From: Methylophilaceae bacterium
GTDB lineage: Bacteria; Pseudomonadota; Gammaproteobacteria; Burkholderiales; Methylophilaceae
Direction: 5' to 3'
NCBI GenBank assembly: GCA_017880825.1
Contig: JADGRN010000013.1
Location: 1-16,793 of the forward strand
Length of the DNA stretch: 16,793 bases
Every line of letters starts with the position of its first letter. The first letter of the stretch is position 1. Below, in pieces: positions 1 to 9,232 of this stretch. Both the position numbers and the translations under genes were made by a program. The notes under the pieces were generated by a model that saw nothing but the letters and a program-made list of their open reading frames with translations, made no database searches and had not been told where the DNA came from.

Positions 1-374
1 CCACCATCGACAAAAACAGCGCCAATAATGGCTTCCAGTGCATCAGCCAATACTGACGGACGGCGCCAACCAGCACTTTTCATTTCACCCTCACCGAGAC
101 GCAACGAATCGCCAAGGTTTAAGCCGCGCGCAATTTCACTCAGGGTTGGCTCTTTGACAAGATACGCACGAAGACGGCTAAGATCGCCTTCCGGCAATTT
201 TGGATAGCGCTGATAGAGTTGATTGGCCATCACACAATTTAGTACCCCGTCGCCGAGAAACTCCAGCCGCTCATTATTAATACCACTATAGCTGCGATGC
301 GTGAGCGCCTGAGTCAGCAGGGATTCCTGCTTGAAGTCATAGTTAATTAGCCGAACCAGCCCACTCTGCGACAT
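1..374 (-). CDS. rnc: Ribonuclease III, N-terminal catalytic part (cut by window edge)
   Basis: RNase III cleaves double-stranded RNA during rRNA maturation and mRNA turnover in the cytoplasm. Reading leftward from the ATG at 374-372, the frame stays open to base 1 and gives about 124 residues, beginning [14 protein letters not shown]. The family signature [12 protein letters not shown] spans residues 34-45, with E35, E38 and D42 at the catalytic/metal positions. [12 protein letters not shown] follows at 110-121, with D111 and E114 as the second acidic pair. Only the endonuclease domain is present; the C-terminal double-stranded RNA-binding domain lies outside the window. The start is 5 bases after the stop of the DUF4845 gene and has no convincing Shine-Dalgarno sequence of its own, so translational coupling is likely. 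The position after lepB and DUF4845 is the usual betaproteobacterial one. All expected active-site residues are present. Confidence 0.95.
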   Translation of the reverse strand, partial: MSQSGLVRLINYDFKQESLLTQALTHRSYSGINNERLEFLGDGVLNCVMANQLYQRYPKLPEGDLSRLRAYLVKEPTLSEIARGLNLGDSLRLGEGEMKSAGWRRPSVLADALEAIIGAVFVDG

Positions 375-379
375 TAAGA

Positions 380-778
380 TTATTGAGCGTCTACACCAGC
401 AGCTTGCTTGGAAATCCTGGCAGACTCTGTTGAAGCACTGAAGTCGATTAAAGCACTGACATTGGCTATCAACGGTATAGTCGCTTGATATTCAATACTG
501 ACTACGGGCTTGCCAGCATCATCTTTACTTACCTCCAGATCTTTACCAGCGACAACCTTGATATCATCAATCGTGGCGCTACGATCAAACTCATCGACAA
601 TATCTTTTTTGCTCATGGAGGCAAAAGATGGCTCTTTGGAAAGTTTGATAATCGCATTTTTCACACTGAAATATTCAAGGTAAGCTGGCATTAGCTTCAT
701 GCCCATCACGGCTACAAACCCCAGCGTAACAATCACAAAAACCAGACCTATAAAAGTAATCCCGCGTTGCTTATGCAT
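380..778 (-). CDS. DUF4845 family membrane-anchored protein
   Basis: This is a 132-residue protein of unknown function. It matches the DUF4845 family by its length, its single N-terminal membrane segment (about residues 7-28, [16 protein letters not shown]...) and its place between lepB and rnc. The rest (about 30-132) is predicted to lie outside the cytoplasm. The N-terminus [10 protein letters not shown] resembles a type IV prepilin leader in layout, but it lacks the glutamate that pilins carry at position +5, so no pilin role is claimed. The start is well supported: AGGAG overlaps the lepB stop codon and sits 6 bases before the ATG. The gene is cotranscribed with lepA, lepB and rnc judging by gaps of 9 and 5 bases. 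The function is not known. Family assignment is good, helped by context. Confidence 0.85.
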   Translation of the reverse strand: MHKQRGITFIGLVFVIVTLGFVAVMGMKLMPAYLEYFSVKNAIIKLSKEPSFASMSKKDIVDEFDRSATIDDIKVVAGKDLEVSKDDAGKPVVSIEYQATIPLIANVSALIDFSASTESARISKQAAGVDAQ

Positions 779-787
779 TCCGCTCTC

Positions 788-1534
788 CTAGTTAATCATG
801 TTGCCAATTCTGCCGAAATTATCGAAATTCCACCAGATGAAAAATGCACGGCCTACAATATTATTCTCCGGAACAAAGCCCCAGTAACGACTATCTTTAC
901 TATTATCGCGATTATCACCCATGGCAAAGTAATGTCCAGGCGGCACTTCTTCATCAGCTTCTTTGGAAAAGGCGTTATCTTCAATCAATATGTCATGCTT
1001 TTTATCACCGAGTTGTTCTTTATAACGCTTGGCGTAGACCATGTTCAGCCCAGCACCAACATACTGATAATTTTCAGTAAAGCTCACATCCTGCTTTTGG
1101 CCATTGATGTATAACTGCTTGTCACGATACGTAATCTTATCACCGGGTAAACCCACCACACGCTTGATGTAATCGATGGACGGATCGGGCGGGTAGTGGA
1201 AAACAAACACATCACCACGCTTGGGATGGCTAATATCCAGGAATGTATTGTTCAGAATGGGTACGCGCAAGCCATAAGTAAATTTATTAACCAGAATAAA
1301 ATCCCCTGCCAGCAAGGTCGGCATCATGGAACCCGACGGGATTTTGAACGGTTCGACAATAAAAGAACGAATCAAGAACACCACCAGAATCACCGGAAAA
1401 AAGCTCTTGGAGTATTCCACGAGGGCTGGTTCAGCCGCACCCGCGGCACGTTTCTTTGCCCATAGCAAACTGTCCAGCAACCAAATCAACCCGGTAATCG
1501 CCAGTATCACCAACATGAACATTGCAAACATCAT
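788..1534 (-). CDS. lepB: Signal peptidase I
   Basis: LepB removes signal peptides from exported preproteins at the outer face of the inner membrane. It is a 248-residue protein with two N-terminal membrane segments (about 4-25 and 44-60). The catalytic serine is S69 in [10 protein letters not shown] and the general-base lysine is K124 in [12 protein letters not shown]. The family box [17 protein letters not shown] is near the C-terminus. It is somewhat shorter than the 324-residue E. coli enzyme, as is usual in betaproteobacteria. Its ATG overlaps the lepA stop codon by 4 bases (ATGA), indicating coupled translation. The lepA-lepB pairing is the classical lep operon. All key residues are present and nothing looks broken. 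A second methionine directly follows the first, so the start could differ by one codon. Confidence 0.97.
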   Translation of the reverse strand: MMFAMFMLVILAITGLIWLLDSLLWAKKRAAGAAEPALVEYSKSFFPVILVVFLIRSFIVEPFKIPSGSMMPTLLAGDFILVNKFTYGLRVPILNNTFLDISHPKRGDVFVFHYPPDPSIDYIKRVVGLPGDKITYRDKQLYINGQKQDVSFTENYQYVGAGLNMVYAKRYKEQLGDKKHDILIEDNAFSKEADEEVPPGHYFAMGDNRDNSKDSRYWGFVPENNIVGRAFFIWWNFDNFGRIGNMIN

Positions 1535-3324
1535 TTGTCTTCTACCCTCAAAATCGCCAGGAATGCTTCCTGCGGAATTTCTACATTACCCACCTGTTTC
1601 ATGCGCTTTTTACCTTCTTTCTGCTTTTCCAGCAGCTTCTTCTTGCGCGTGATATCGCCACCGTAGCATTTTGCCAGCACATTCTTACGCATAGCTTTCA
1701 CCGTTTCGCGCGAAATAATATTGGCGCCAATGGCTGCCTGGATCGCCACATCAAACATCTGGCGTGGAATCAGTTCACGCATCTTGGAACAGAGTTGGCG
1801 CCCACGGTACAGGCTGTTAGCGCGATGCACAATCAGTGACAATGCATCGACACGCTCACCGTTGACCATGATATCCAACTTGACCAGATCGGCGGCACGA
1901 AATTCGAGAAACTCGTAATCCATGGAGGCATAGCCGCGTGACACCGACTTCAGCTTGTCGAAGAAGTCCAGCACCACTTCGTTGAGCGGCATTTCATAGG
2001 TCAGCATGACCTGCCGCCCCATGTACTGCATATTGCGCTGTATGCCGCGCTTGCCGTTACACAGGGTCATCACCGGCCCCACGTAATCCTGGGGCATAAG
2101 CAGGCTGGTAGTAATCACCGGCTCACGTATTTCTTCAATGCGCGAAAGCTCGGGCAGGCGTGATGGATTTTCAATCTGTACCACTTCGCCATTTTTCAGC
2201 AGCAGCTCATACACCACCGTAGGCGCGGTGGTGATCAAATCCATGTCATATTCGCGCTCCAGGCGTTCCTGCACTATCTCCATGTGCAGCAGACCCAAAA
2301 AGCCGCAACGAAAACCAAAACCCAGCGCCGTGGAATTTTCCGGCTCATACTGCAAAGAAGCATCATTGAGTTGCAGCTTTTCCAAAGCGTCTCTTAGCGC
2401 TTCAAACTGATTCGACTCGACCGGATACAATCCGGCAAACACCTGCGGTTTTACTTCTTTAAACCCCGGCAGCGCCTCGCCGGCGGGCTTATCGGCCAGC
2501 GTCACCGTATCACCCACTTTGGCGCTGGTCAGTTCTTTAATGCCGGCGATAATAAAGCCCACTTCACCTGCCGACAGCGATTCTTTTTGCAAGGATTTGG
2601 GCGTGAACACACCCACCTGCTCGCATAAATGCACAGCTTTGGTCGCCATCAGGCGGATTTTGTCTTTGGGCTTCAGGCTGCCATCGACCACACGTACCAG
2701 CATCACCACGCCGACATAATTATCGAACCAGGAATCAATGATCAAGGCTTTAAGCGGCTTGCTGCGGTCGCCCCTGGGTGCCGGGACGCGGCTGATGACG
2801 GCTTCCAGCACATCCTGCACCCCCTCGCCGGTCTTGGCTGAGCAGCGTATTGCATCACTCGCATCGATGCCAATGACGTCTTCGATTTCCTGAATCACGC
2901 GCTCCGGATCGGCGGAAGGCAAGTCAATTTTATTCAGTACCGCGGTGACTTCCACCCCCTGGTCGATGGCGGTATAGCAATTCGCCACACTCTGCGCTTC
3001 CACGCCCTGCGAAGCATCCACTACCAGCAGTGCACCCTCGCAGGCGGCCAGCGAGCGGCTCACTTCATAGGAGAAGTCCACGTGTCCCGGCGTATCGATC
3101 AGATTGAGGTTGTATATCTGGCCATCACGCGCCTTGTAACTGAGCGCTGCAGTTTGCGCCTTGATGGTAATACCGCGCTCGCGCTCCAGATCCATGGAAT
3201 CCAGCACTTGAGATTCCATTTCACGGTCTGACAACCCTCCACAAAGCTGGATGATACGGTCCGCCAGCGTTGATTTGCCGTGGTCAATGTGCGCGATGAT
3301 GGAGAAGTTGCGAATATTTTTCAT
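1531..3324 (-). CDS. lepA: Elongation factor 4 (LepA GTPase)
   Basis: LepA/EF-4 is a ribosome-associated translational GTPase related to EF-G, proposed to act on stalled ribosomes or in ribosome assembly. The 597-residue length is standard. The GTPase motifs are intact: P-loop AHIDHGKST at 11-19, switch I around RGITIKAQ (50-57), DTPGHVDF at 77-84 and NKID at 131-134. The C-terminal region that is unique to LepA follows, including [20 protein letters not shown] near the end. The gene is the first of the lepA-lepB-DUF4845-rnc block. It starts right after a hairpin terminator that closes the upstream mucD transcript, so it must have its own promoter or depend on read-through. The Shine-Dalgarno region before the ATG is weak (AAATCTCC). 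The stop overlaps lepB by 4 bases. Confidence 0.98.
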   Translation of the reverse strand: MKNIRNFSIIAHIDHGKSTLADRIIQLCGGLSDREMESQVLDSMDLERERGITIKAQTAALSYKARDGQIYNLNLIDTPGHVDFSYEVSRSLAACEGALLVVDASQGVEAQSVANCYTAIDQGVEVTAVLNKIDLPSADPERVIQEIEDVIGIDASDAIRCSAKTGEGVQDVLEAVISRVPAPRGDRSKPLKALIIDSWFDNYVGVVMLVRVVDGSLKPKDKIRLMATKAVHLCEQVGVFTPKSLQKESLSAGEVGFIIAGIKELTSAKVGDTVTLADKPAGEALPGFKEVKPQVFAGLYPVESNQFEALRDALEKLQLNDASLQYEPENSTALGFGFRCGFLGLLHMEIVQERLEREYDMDLITTAPTVVYELLLKNGEVVQIENPSRLPELSRIEEIREPVITTSLLMPQDYVGPVMTLCNGKRGIQRNMQYMGRQVMLTYEMPLNEVVLDFFDKLKSVSRGYASMDYEFLEFRAADLVKLDIMVNGERVDALSLIVHRANSLYRGRQLCSKMRELIPRQMFDVAIQAAIGANIISRETVKAMRKNVLAKCYGGDITRKKKLLEKQKEGKKRMKQVGNVEIPQEAFLAILRVEDK

Positions 3325-3336
3325 GGAGATTTAATG

Positions 3337-3360
3337 AAAAAGGCGCCGCAGCGCCCTTTT
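3337..3360 (-). terminator. Rho-independent-type hairpin between mucD and lepA
   Basis: On the minus strand the arms AAAAGGGCGC and GCGCCTTTTT enclose a 4-base loop TGCG. This gives a GC-rich 5-bp core, one G-U wobble and four A-T pairs, ending in a T run. It lies 62 bases past the mucD stop and 12 bases before the lepA ATG. It is a plausible end for the rpoE-rseABC-mucD transcript. Because the arms carry A and T runs on both sides, it could in principle work in either direction, but no plus-strand gene converges on it. Confidence 0.75.
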
Positions 3361-3422
3361 CTGTAACAGCTTGTTGAAGCGCGGATTCTACAGCAAAGCA
3401 ATAGAATACGCACCTGTACGCA

Positions 3423-4850
3423 TTATTTTCCGCTTACCTTCACCGGCACATAAATTGTGCTTTCACCACGCTGCACCAGCAAAGCCAGCGTCTTGCCGCT
3501 AGGCGTGGCCGTGATCAGCTTGTTGAATTGCTCCAGGCTTTGCACATCAGTGTTGTTCACACCAAGAATAACATCGCCACGACGTATACCAGCCTGTGCA
3601 GCGGCGCCTTGCGCATCAATCACCAGCAAACCGCTTTTGCCATTAAGCTTTTTCTTCTGCTGTGGTGTCAGTTCTTTCAGCAGAAGCCCGATACGATTTG
3701 GTTCGGCGCGTGCCGGACCATTTGCTGCACTGGCAGTTTCGTCCTTATCGGTCGGCATCAAGCCTACTGCCAGATTCAGTGTGCGGGTTGCGCCCTTACG
3801 CAGCACCTCGACTGGCACCTCCTTGCCTGGCTTGGTTGCGCCAACAACATGCGGCAAGTCAGAAGAAGTCAGAATAGCCTTGCCATCAAATTTGGTGATG
3901 ACATCGCCTGCCTCCAATCCACCCTTCTCTGCCGGGCTGCCCTTCTCTACACCGGCCACCAGCGCGCCATTGGTGTTTTTCATACCAAATGATTCGGCTA
4001 GTTCTTTGGTGATTTCCTGAATGCCTATACCAAGCCAGCCGCGCGTCACTTTGCCACTCGCCTTCAGTTGATTGGAAACATCAATAGCCACATCGATTGG
4101 AATGGCGAATGACAAACCAACGGAGCCGCCGCTGCGGCTGAAGATTTGCGAATTGATACCGACGACTTCACCCTTGAGATTAAACAGCGGGCCGCCAGAA
4201 TTACCAGGGTTAATCGCAGCATCGGTCTGAATAAAGGGCACAAAATTTTCCTGCGGCAAGGCACGCCCCTTGGCACTGACGATGCCCGCTGTCATAGTGT
4301 TTTCCAATCCGAAAGGCGAGCCAATCGCTGCTACCCATTCACCCACTTTGAGCACATTCGGATCTCCCACTGTGACCTTGGGCAAGCCTGTTGCATCAAT
4401 TTTGACCAAGGCCACATCAGTACGGCGATCTATGCCGATAACCTTGGCCTTGAATTCGCGCTTGTCGAATAGCTTGACGATGATTTCATCCGCATTGTTC
4501 ACCATATGGGCATTAGTCAATATGTAACCATCGCTGCTGATGACAAAACCTGAGCCTAATGCCTGGGTCTTATAGTCCTGTTGCGGTGCGCCTGGGCCAT
4601 CTGGCATTCCAGGAACACCGGGAATGCCAAATCGACGGAAAAGCTCACCCAGCGCTTCATCATCCGGCCCGCCCGAAAAAGGCGAGATACCGCTCTGATT
4701 TCCTCCGTGCACTGTCTGAGTAGTACTGATATTCACCACTGTCGGCCCTTGCTTTTCGGCAAGCTCGGTAAAATCAGGCAGATCTTTAGCAAAAACGTTT
4801 CCTGCGAAAACAAAATACATGGCACTTACTGCGATCAGCTTCTTGATCAT
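3423..4850 (-). CDS. mucD: Periplasmic DegQ/MucD-family serine endoprotease (two PDZ domains)
   Basis: This HtrA-family protease/chaperone degrades misfolded periplasmic proteins. It is 475 residues long with a signal peptide cleaved after about residue 21 (NVFA|KDLPDF). The trypsin-like domain spans about 25-260. The catalytic triad is H115 (LTNAHMV), D145 (RRTDVALVKI) and S218 (INPGNSGGPL). PDZ1 covers about 270-360 and PDZ2 about 385-472. A long flexible loop rich in Gly and Pro (about 48-92) lies before the protease core. The gene directly abuts rseC: its ATG at 4850-4848 touches the rseC stop TAA, with GGTGAATAA before it as ribosome-binding region. Position at the end of the rpoE-rse operon matches MucD of the algU-mucABCD module in Pseudomonas. 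NCBI-style naming would be 'DegQ family'; mucD and degQ are hard to tell apart from sequence alone. Confidence 0.95.
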   Translation of the reverse strand: MIKKLIAVSAMYFVFAGNVFAKDLPDFTELAEKQGPTVVNISTTQTVHGGNQSGISPFSGGPDDEALGELFRRFGIPGVPGMPDGPGAPQQDYKTQALGSGFVISSDGYILTNAHMVNNADEIIVKLFDKREFKAKVIGIDRRTDVALVKIDATGLPKVTVGDPNVLKVGEWVAAIGSPFGLENTMTAGIVSAKGRALPQENFVPFIQTDAAINPGNSGGPLFNLKGEVVGINSQIFSRSGGSVGLSFAIPIDVAIDVSNQLKASGKVTRGWLGIGIQEITKELAESFGMKNTNGALVAGVEKGSPAEKGGLEAGDVITKFDGKAILTSSDLPHVVGATKPGKEVPVEVLRKGATRTLNLAVGLMPTDKDETASAANGPARAEPNRIGLLLKELTPQQKKKLNGKSGLLVIDAQGAAAQAGIRRGDVILGVNNTDVQSLEQFNKLITATPSGKTLALLVQRGESTIYVPVKVSGK

Positions 4851-5333
4851 TTATTCACCTCGGTCACACTTCAAATTAATAACACCCGCATTACCGGCAC
4901 GCAAAATCACTGGCCGGTAACGGGCATCCAGACTACGCCCTGTAGCATTGCCCTTGAGCCACAACAGCCCAAACGCCAATCCAATCATGGCTCCGATAAA
5001 AACATATCCATCCGCATTTGCTTTTGCCGGAGCAAAAAATCCTGCAGCAATGGCTGCACCCACCAACACACTAAGCAGCGGCACACCGTAAACCCTCAGG
5101 GAACTGGCCAACAAAGCCTGCTGTTCAATACCAACCACCACATAATCGCCTATCTGCACGCTGATCTGGTTCACTGCCTTGAACACATTATTACGATGTC
5201 CAAACAGCCTGCCAAATAAGGAAATGCCGCAGCCCCGCGTCTGCCCACAGAGGCCGCAAGGCGTATGCCTGACAATCTCGAGTAGCGCGGTATCATCCTC
5301 AATACCGACGACAATGGCGTTTTCTTCTATCAT
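4851..5333 (-). CDS. rseC: RseC/MucC family sigma-E positive regulatory protein
   Basis: This 160-residue inner-membrane protein belongs to the RseC/MucC family, which modulates sigma-E signalling and, in E. coli, also takes part in reducing SoxR. The N-terminal cytoplasmic part carries CGLCGQTRGCG (cysteines at 26, 29 and 35), a likely metal- or redox-active cluster characteristic of the family. Two membrane helices follow, roughly 77-100 and 107-127, then a short basic tail. It lies 23 bases after rseB and touches mucD with no gap, which is the expected operon order. The region before its ATG is AT-rich with only a weak Shine-Dalgarno sequence (ACAAGA), so it may be translated at a modest level. 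Identification rests on the cysteine pattern, topology and context. Confidence 0.92.
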   Translation of the reverse strand: MIEENAIVVGIEDDTALLEIVRHTPCGLCGQTRGCGISLFGRLFGHRNNVFKAVNQISVQIGDYVVVGIEQQALLASSLRVYGVPLLSVLVGAAIAAGFFAPAKANADGYVFIGAMIGLAFGLLWLKGNATGRSLDARYRPVILRAGNAGVINLKCDRGE

Positions 5334-5356
5334 GTTTTTATTTAATTCTTGTGAAT

Positions 5357-6325
5357 TTATTTCTTGAAACTGACAGCGTTGGCAATCAGTGAAATTGTCG
5401 CCTCCGGTACTTCCCCGACGACGACTATCTGATAGCCATCCACTACATTAGAGTAAAAATTAGTCGGCCCCTGAGATGAACGGCCAGTCTTGCCGTGAGC
5501 GTCTTTGCTCAGTTGCTCAATGAACAACGAGACCGATGCCAAGCCATCACAGAACATCAGCTGGTTCACTGGCATGCTCTTGCCAGGCACCATGCGCTTG
5601 ACTTGGTCCACCTTATGAAAACCAGGAGGCAACTGTGCCAGTATCCATTCGTCACTGATGGCAGTAGTGGCCAGCCTGGCCTGCTGTTCTTCCATCACAT
5701 AGGGTTTGTCATGTTCAACAGTTGGTTGAAACCAGTCCATCGCCTGGGTATTCATCAAGGTGAGCTGATTAAAACTGATCTGATCCAGTGTGTCGTTGCG
5801 TTCATTGGTAGTCATGGCTTTTAACAGCAGGCCATTTTCCCTGTCAGTCCAAAATTTGTAGCCGTAACGATAACGATCACGCGGATCCAGAAAAACCACC
5901 TGACCTTCACGCCCACCGACGCGCTCGATGCCGCCTAAACGCACTTGATAACTGGTTTTGATTGCGTCCAGATTGGTTGGTAGAAGTGCCGGAAATAAAT
6001 TTTGGCCGTGGCGCTTTTCAATCACCACTTTTTCGTGCCTTGGACTGTAAATCACCACATCATTGCCCTGACTTAAAACCTCGCGTGGCGAACCATCAAG
6101 CATCACGATACGGGCGTATTCACCCTGACCATAATTCATGTGGGTGATTTGTACAGACTTGGTGTTAGGCCCTGATTGATAAACGAATATTCCTTTGTAG
6201 CTGAGCTCGTGCGCTGCACGGGCTGCTTTTTCCAACAAGGTCCAAGATTCGTCAGATTTATCCTGACCGGCCACGGCAACTGACAACGGAGCTGCCAGCA
6301 GACAACCCAGCAGGAAACGCCTCAT
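5357..6325 (-). CDS. rseB: Periplasmic sigma-E regulator RseB/MucB
   Basis: RseB binds the periplasmic part of the anti-sigma factor RseA and protects it from site-1 proteolysis until off-pathway lipopolysaccharide or lipid signals release it. The protein has 322 residues with a signal peptide ending near residue 19-20 (LSVAVAG|QDKSDE). It has a LolA-like N-terminal lipid-binding domain (about 25-200), with family segments such as SYKGIFVYQSG and DPRDRYRYGYKFW, and a smaller C-terminal domain (about 215-320) that in the family contacts RseA. The ATG at 6325 follows the rseA stop directly, so translation is coupled. No signs of damage. Length and layout agree with the E. coli and Pseudomonas homologues. 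Confidence 0.95.
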   Translation of the reverse strand: MRRFLLGCLLAAPLSVAVAGQDKSDESWTLLEKAARAAHELSYKGIFVYQSGPNTKSVQITHMNYGQGEYARIVMLDGSPREVLSQGNDVVIYSPRHEKVVIEKRHGQNLFPALLPTNLDAIKTSYQVRLGGIERVGGREGQVVFLDPRDRYRYGYKFWTDRENGLLLKAMTTNERNDTLDQISFNQLTLMNTQAMDWFQPTVEHDKPYVMEEQQARLATTAISDEWILAQLPPGFHKVDQVKRMVPGKSMPVNQLMFCDGLASVSLFIEQLSKDAHGKTGRSSQGPTNFYSNVVDGYQIVVVGEVPEATISLIANAVSFKK

Positions 6326-6781
6326 TTACTGACCATTCTCCGTATAGGTTGCGGGTTGGATGTAGTATGCGGAACTACTGGGCGAGAGCGCTTGATGCGC
6401 CAGTAAATATTCTGAAGGAACGTTCTGTGCAATTTGCTGAGTGGCAACATCAGCACCACTGTGCGATTGTTGTTGCAGCACCATCCAGCCCACAAACATG
6501 ACAGCAGCCACTGAAGCGGCAGCCGACCACAGCACTGGTCGTTGCGCTAATTTGCGCTTGCTGCGCGGGGCGACTACGGTGGGCTCGGCTTCCAGCTTTT
6601 GCATCAGGCGCTGGCTGAAGTCCGGCTTGAACATGCCGGTCCCACGCATGGCATCACCAATCAGGTGATAGTTTGACCAACAGTGAACAAGCTCTCCATC
6701 ACTCTTGATAGCAGTGAGCAGATGCGCAGAATCATCCAAATCAAGCTCGTCGTCCATCAGAGCAGAAATTTGATCTTTCAT
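6326..6781 (-). CDS. rseA: Anti-sigma-E factor RseA/MucA
   Basis: RseA is the membrane-spanning anti-sigma factor that holds RpoE at the inner membrane until regulated proteolysis destroys it. The N-terminal sigma-binding domain is recognisable (MKDQISALMDDELDLDD..., then HCWSNYHLIGDAMRG at about 33-47). One membrane segment runs at about 84-102, followed by a periplasmic tail of some 50 residues. I chose the ATG at 6781 (151 residues). An upstream in-frame ATG at 6787 is directly preceded by AGGAG with no spacing, whereas the same AGGAG stands 6 bases before the 6781 start, and MKDQISALMDDEL is the typical family N-terminus. The gene follows rpoE after a gap of about 15 bases and abuts rseB. 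The periplasmic tail is weakly conserved, as is usual for the family. Confidence 0.93.
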   Translation of the reverse strand: MKDQISALMDDELDLDDSAHLLTAIKSDGELVHCWSNYHLIGDAMRGTGMFKPDFSQRLMQKLEAEPTVVAPRSKRKLAQRPVLWSAAASVAAVMFVGWMVLQQQSHSGADVATQQIAQNVPSEYLLAHQALSPSSSAYYIQPATYTENGQ

Positions 6782-6796
6782 GACCATCTCCTATAC

Positions 6797-7399
6797 TTAC
6801 CATCGTTTATCCTGAGGGGTGTCCAGCAGCGGACGTAAATTCTGTGCAATGGTTTCACGCGCTCTGAATATGCGTGAACGCACAGTACCAATCGGGCAAT
6901 TCATCAGGGTCGCAATTTCCTCATAGCTCAAACCCTCGATTTCGCGCAGGGTAATCGCCGTGCGTAGCTCCTCAGGCAAAGAAGCCACGGTGTCATTGAC
7001 AGTTTTGGCAATTTCTTTACCCAAGAGTTCAGTTTCCGGCGTATCCATGGTGCGCAATTCATTACCGTCCTCGAAATTTTCTGCATCTTCGATCTCGATT
7101 TCGTTGATGACTTGCGGCCTGCGGCCCATTGCTACCAGATAATTCTTGGCTGTATTAATCCCGATGCGATATAGCCAAGTGTAAAACGCACTCTCGCCAC
7201 GGAAATTGGGCAGCGCACGATAAGCCTTGATAAAAGCCTCCTGCACTACGTCTTCAACTTCCGCCTGATCGCGTATCATGCGCGATAGCAAACGGCCCAG
7301 TTTGCGCTGGTACTTTTCCACCAGCATGCCAAAGGCACGCTTGTCACCGCGCTGCGCACGCTCGACTAATTCCTGATCTATCTCACGGTTGCCCACCAT
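6797..7399 (-). CDS. rpoE: ECF sigma factor RpoE/AlgU (sigma-E)
   Basis: RpoE directs RNA polymerase to envelope-stress promoters, including its own. From the family-typical start at 7399 (MVGNREIDQELVERAQRGD) it is 200 residues. Region 2 covers about 20-95, with DVVQEAFIKAYRALPNFRGE and FYTWLYRIGINTAKNYL. Region 4 covers about 130-185, with LPEELRTAITLREIEGLSYE and CPIGTVRSRIFRARE, the helix-turn-helix that reads the -35 element. The reading frame is open upstream to an ATG at 7510, which would add 37 residues without known family similarity. That upstream ATG has a better ribosome-binding site (GGGAG, 6 bases away) than the 7399 start. Which start is used is therefore unresolved; I list the conserved one. 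It heads the rseA-rseB-rseC-mucD operon. Confidence 0.93.
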   Translation of the reverse strand: MVGNREIDQELVERAQRGDKRAFGMLVEKYQRKLGRLLSRMIRDQAEVEDVVQEAFIKAYRALPNFRGESAFYTWLYRIGINTAKNYLVAMGRRPQVINEIEIEDAENFEDGNELRTMDTPETELLGKEIAKTVNDTVASLPEELRTAITLREIEGLSYEEIATLMNCPIGTVRSRIFRARETIAQNLRPLLDTPQDKRW

Positions 7400-7548
7400 G
7401 GATGATATGCTCACACTTTGTGTTTTTTTAACTGTCGGAGTATACCCCTGCATCGTTGTATCAACGAAGCTCAGACGCAAAAATTCTGCAAAATCTTTAG
7501 TCTTGATCATTGCACTCTCCCAGATCTATCTTGAACTAGCCTGCATTT

Positions 7549-7576
7549 AAAGACAGCGCTAAACTCAGCTAAGTTC
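7549..7576 (-). promoter_or_regulatory. Candidate sigma-E-type promoter of rpoE (autoregulation)
   Basis: On the minus strand GAACTT (7576-7571) is followed after 16 bases by GTCTTT (7554-7549). The E. coli sigma-E consensus is roughly GGAACTT, about 16 bases, then GTCTAA/TCTGA. The -35 matches at its GAACTT core and the -10 at its GTCT part, with the right spacing. A start point near 7542 would put both possible rpoE start codons (7510 and 7399) on the transcript. The rest of the 7511-7618 gap must also hold the divergent nadB promoter, for which I see no clear boxes. This is pattern matching only. Confidence 0.5.
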
Positions 7577-7618
7577 ACCCACTAAATTTATTAGTAATTT
7601 TTATCCAGGCTAACGCAT

Positions 7619-9232
7619 ATGCAGCAATACGACCTTCTTATCATCGGCAGCGGTTTGGCCGGGCTCACCTTAGCCCTGCAGGTAGCACCATATAAAAAAG
7701 TTTGCCTGGTCAGCAAGCGCGGCATCAACGACAGTTCCAGCAATTGGGCACAAGGCGGTATAGCAGCAGTGCTTACCGATGATGATTCAATAGAAGAGCA
7801 TATCCAGGACACGCTGATCGCCGGGGCCGGGCTTTGTGATGCTGCGGTGACGCGGCTTGTCGCCGAGCGAGGACGCGCCACTGTGCAATGGCTGATTGAA
7901 CAAGGCGTACCATTTACCCGTGAGGATGACGACAGCGGCTATCATCTGACGCAGGAAGGTGGCCACAGCCATCGCCGTATCATTCATGCAGCAGACGCTA
8001 CCGGCCATGCGGTACAAAAGACGCTGGCCGAGAAAGTACACAATCACCCCAATATCAAATTGCTCGAAAACCATATTGCGGTGGACCTGATCACCGCACG
8101 CAAGGTGGGTATAGAAGGCGGCAAGTGCTTGGGGGCTTATGTGCTGGATAATGCCAATGGCCATGTCATCACCATCGGTGCACAGCATACCGCGCTTGCC
8201 ACCGGCGGCATCGGTAAAGTGTATCTTTACACCACCAACCCCGATGTCAGCACGGGTGATGGCGTGGCGATGGCGTGGCGCGCGGGTTGTCGGGTAGCCA
8301 ATATGGAATTCATCCAATTCCACCCGACTTGTCTGTACCATCCGCAGGCCAAATCCTTCCTCATCAGCGAGGCCCTGCGCGGTGAAGGTGGTTTGCTCAA
8401 GCTGCCGGATGGCACGCGCTTCATGCCCGCGCATGACCAACGCGGCGAACTGGCACCGCGCGACGTAGTCGCCCGCGCCATCGACTTCGAAATGAAGAAA
8501 CGCGGTATTGACTGTGTTTATCTGGATATTTCACATAAGCCCGCTGATTTTATTCTGTCGCATTTCCCTACTATCTACCGCCGCTGCTTTGAGCTTGGCA
8601 TCGACATCACACGCCAGCCCATCCCCGTGGTGCCGGCAGCCCACTATAGTTGTGGCGGAGTGATGACCGACCATATCGGTCGCACTGATTTGCCCGGACT
8701 GTATGCTATCGGTGAAACCGCTTGTACCGGCCTGCATGGTGCCAATCGGCTGGCCAGCAACTCCTTGCTGGAGTGTCTGGTATTCGGGCAGGCGGCCGCG
8801 CAGGATATTCTGTCGCAAGCAGCAAAACCTGGCGTCAAGCTGCCGGACTGGGATGAAAGCCGCGTCACCGACGCCGATGAGGAAATCGTCATCACCCATA
8901 ACTGGAATGAATTGCGCCGCTTTATGTGGAACTACGTCGGCATAGTGCGCACCACCAAGCGTTTGGCGCGCGCCATGAATCGCATTAATCTGCTGCGCGA
9001 CGAAGTGCACGAGTTTTATAGCAACTTTCGCGTCAGCAACAACCTGATTGAGTTGCGCAATTTGTTGCAAGTGGCTGAACTCATCGTCAAAAGCGCAATG
9101 GAGCGCCATGAGAGCCGTGGATTGCATTACTGCAAGGATTATCCGGAAATGCTGGAGGAGGCGGTGCCAACGGTGCTGGAACCGTCCAACTACTACAGTC
9201 TGCTGGACCGTCACCATGGACAGCACCCATGA
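7619..9232 (+). CDS. nadB: L-aspartate oxidase
   Basis: NadB is a flavoprotein that oxidises L-aspartate to iminoaspartate, the first step of de novo NAD synthesis; NadA then makes quinolinate. The 537-residue length is normal. The FAD-binding GxGxxG is at 10-15 (GSGLAG), followed by [13 protein letters not shown] around 39-51. The substrate/active-site region [11 protein letters not shown] lies at 111-121 (E113), with H235 in [11 protein letters not shown]281 in [10 protein letters not shown] and H342 in AAHYSCGG, all matching the catalytic positions of the E. coli enzyme. The flavin-binding [20 protein letters not shown] is at 365-384. The start ATG has a weak AGG 9 bases upstream. The gene is divergent from rpoE, the common arrangement in this group. 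It is separated by 170 bases from the next gene cluster and is probably not functionally related to it. Confidence 0.98.
   Translation: MQQYDLLIIGSGLAGLTLALQVAPYKKVCLVSKRGINDSSSNWAQGGIAAVLTDDDSIEEHIQDTLIAGAGLCDAAVTRLVAERGRATVQWLIEQGVPFTREDDDSGYHLTQEGGHSHRRIIHAADATGHAVQKTLAEKVHNHPNIKLLENHIAVDLITARKVGIEGGKCLGAYVLDNANGHVITIGAQHTALATGGIGKVYLYTTNPDVSTGDGVAMAWRAGCRVANMEFIQFHPTCLYHPQAKSFLISEALRGEGGLLKLPDGTRFMPAHDQRGELAPRDVVARAIDFEMKKRGIDCVYLDISHKPADFILSHFPTIYRRCFELGIDITRQPIPVVPAAHYSCGGVMTDHIGRTDLPGLYAIGETACTGLHGANRLASNSLLECLVFGQAAAQDILSQAAKPGVKLPDWDESRVTDADEEIVITHNWNELRRFMWNYVGIVRTTKRLARAMNRINLLRDEVHEFYSNFRVSNNLIELRNLLQVAELIVKSAMERHESRGLHYCKDYPEMLEEAVPTVLEPSNYYSLLDRHHGQHP

Noticed and set aside
3361..3422. 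lepA promoter in the gap after mucD
   Set aside because: A TAGAAT hexamer is present on the minus strand, but there is no matching -35 box at proper spacing, so no call is made.
3457..4020. 187-codon plus-strand open frame opposite mucD
   Set aside because: Overlaps the two-PDZ protease completely; rich in Ser, Pro and Arg, with no domain recognisable.
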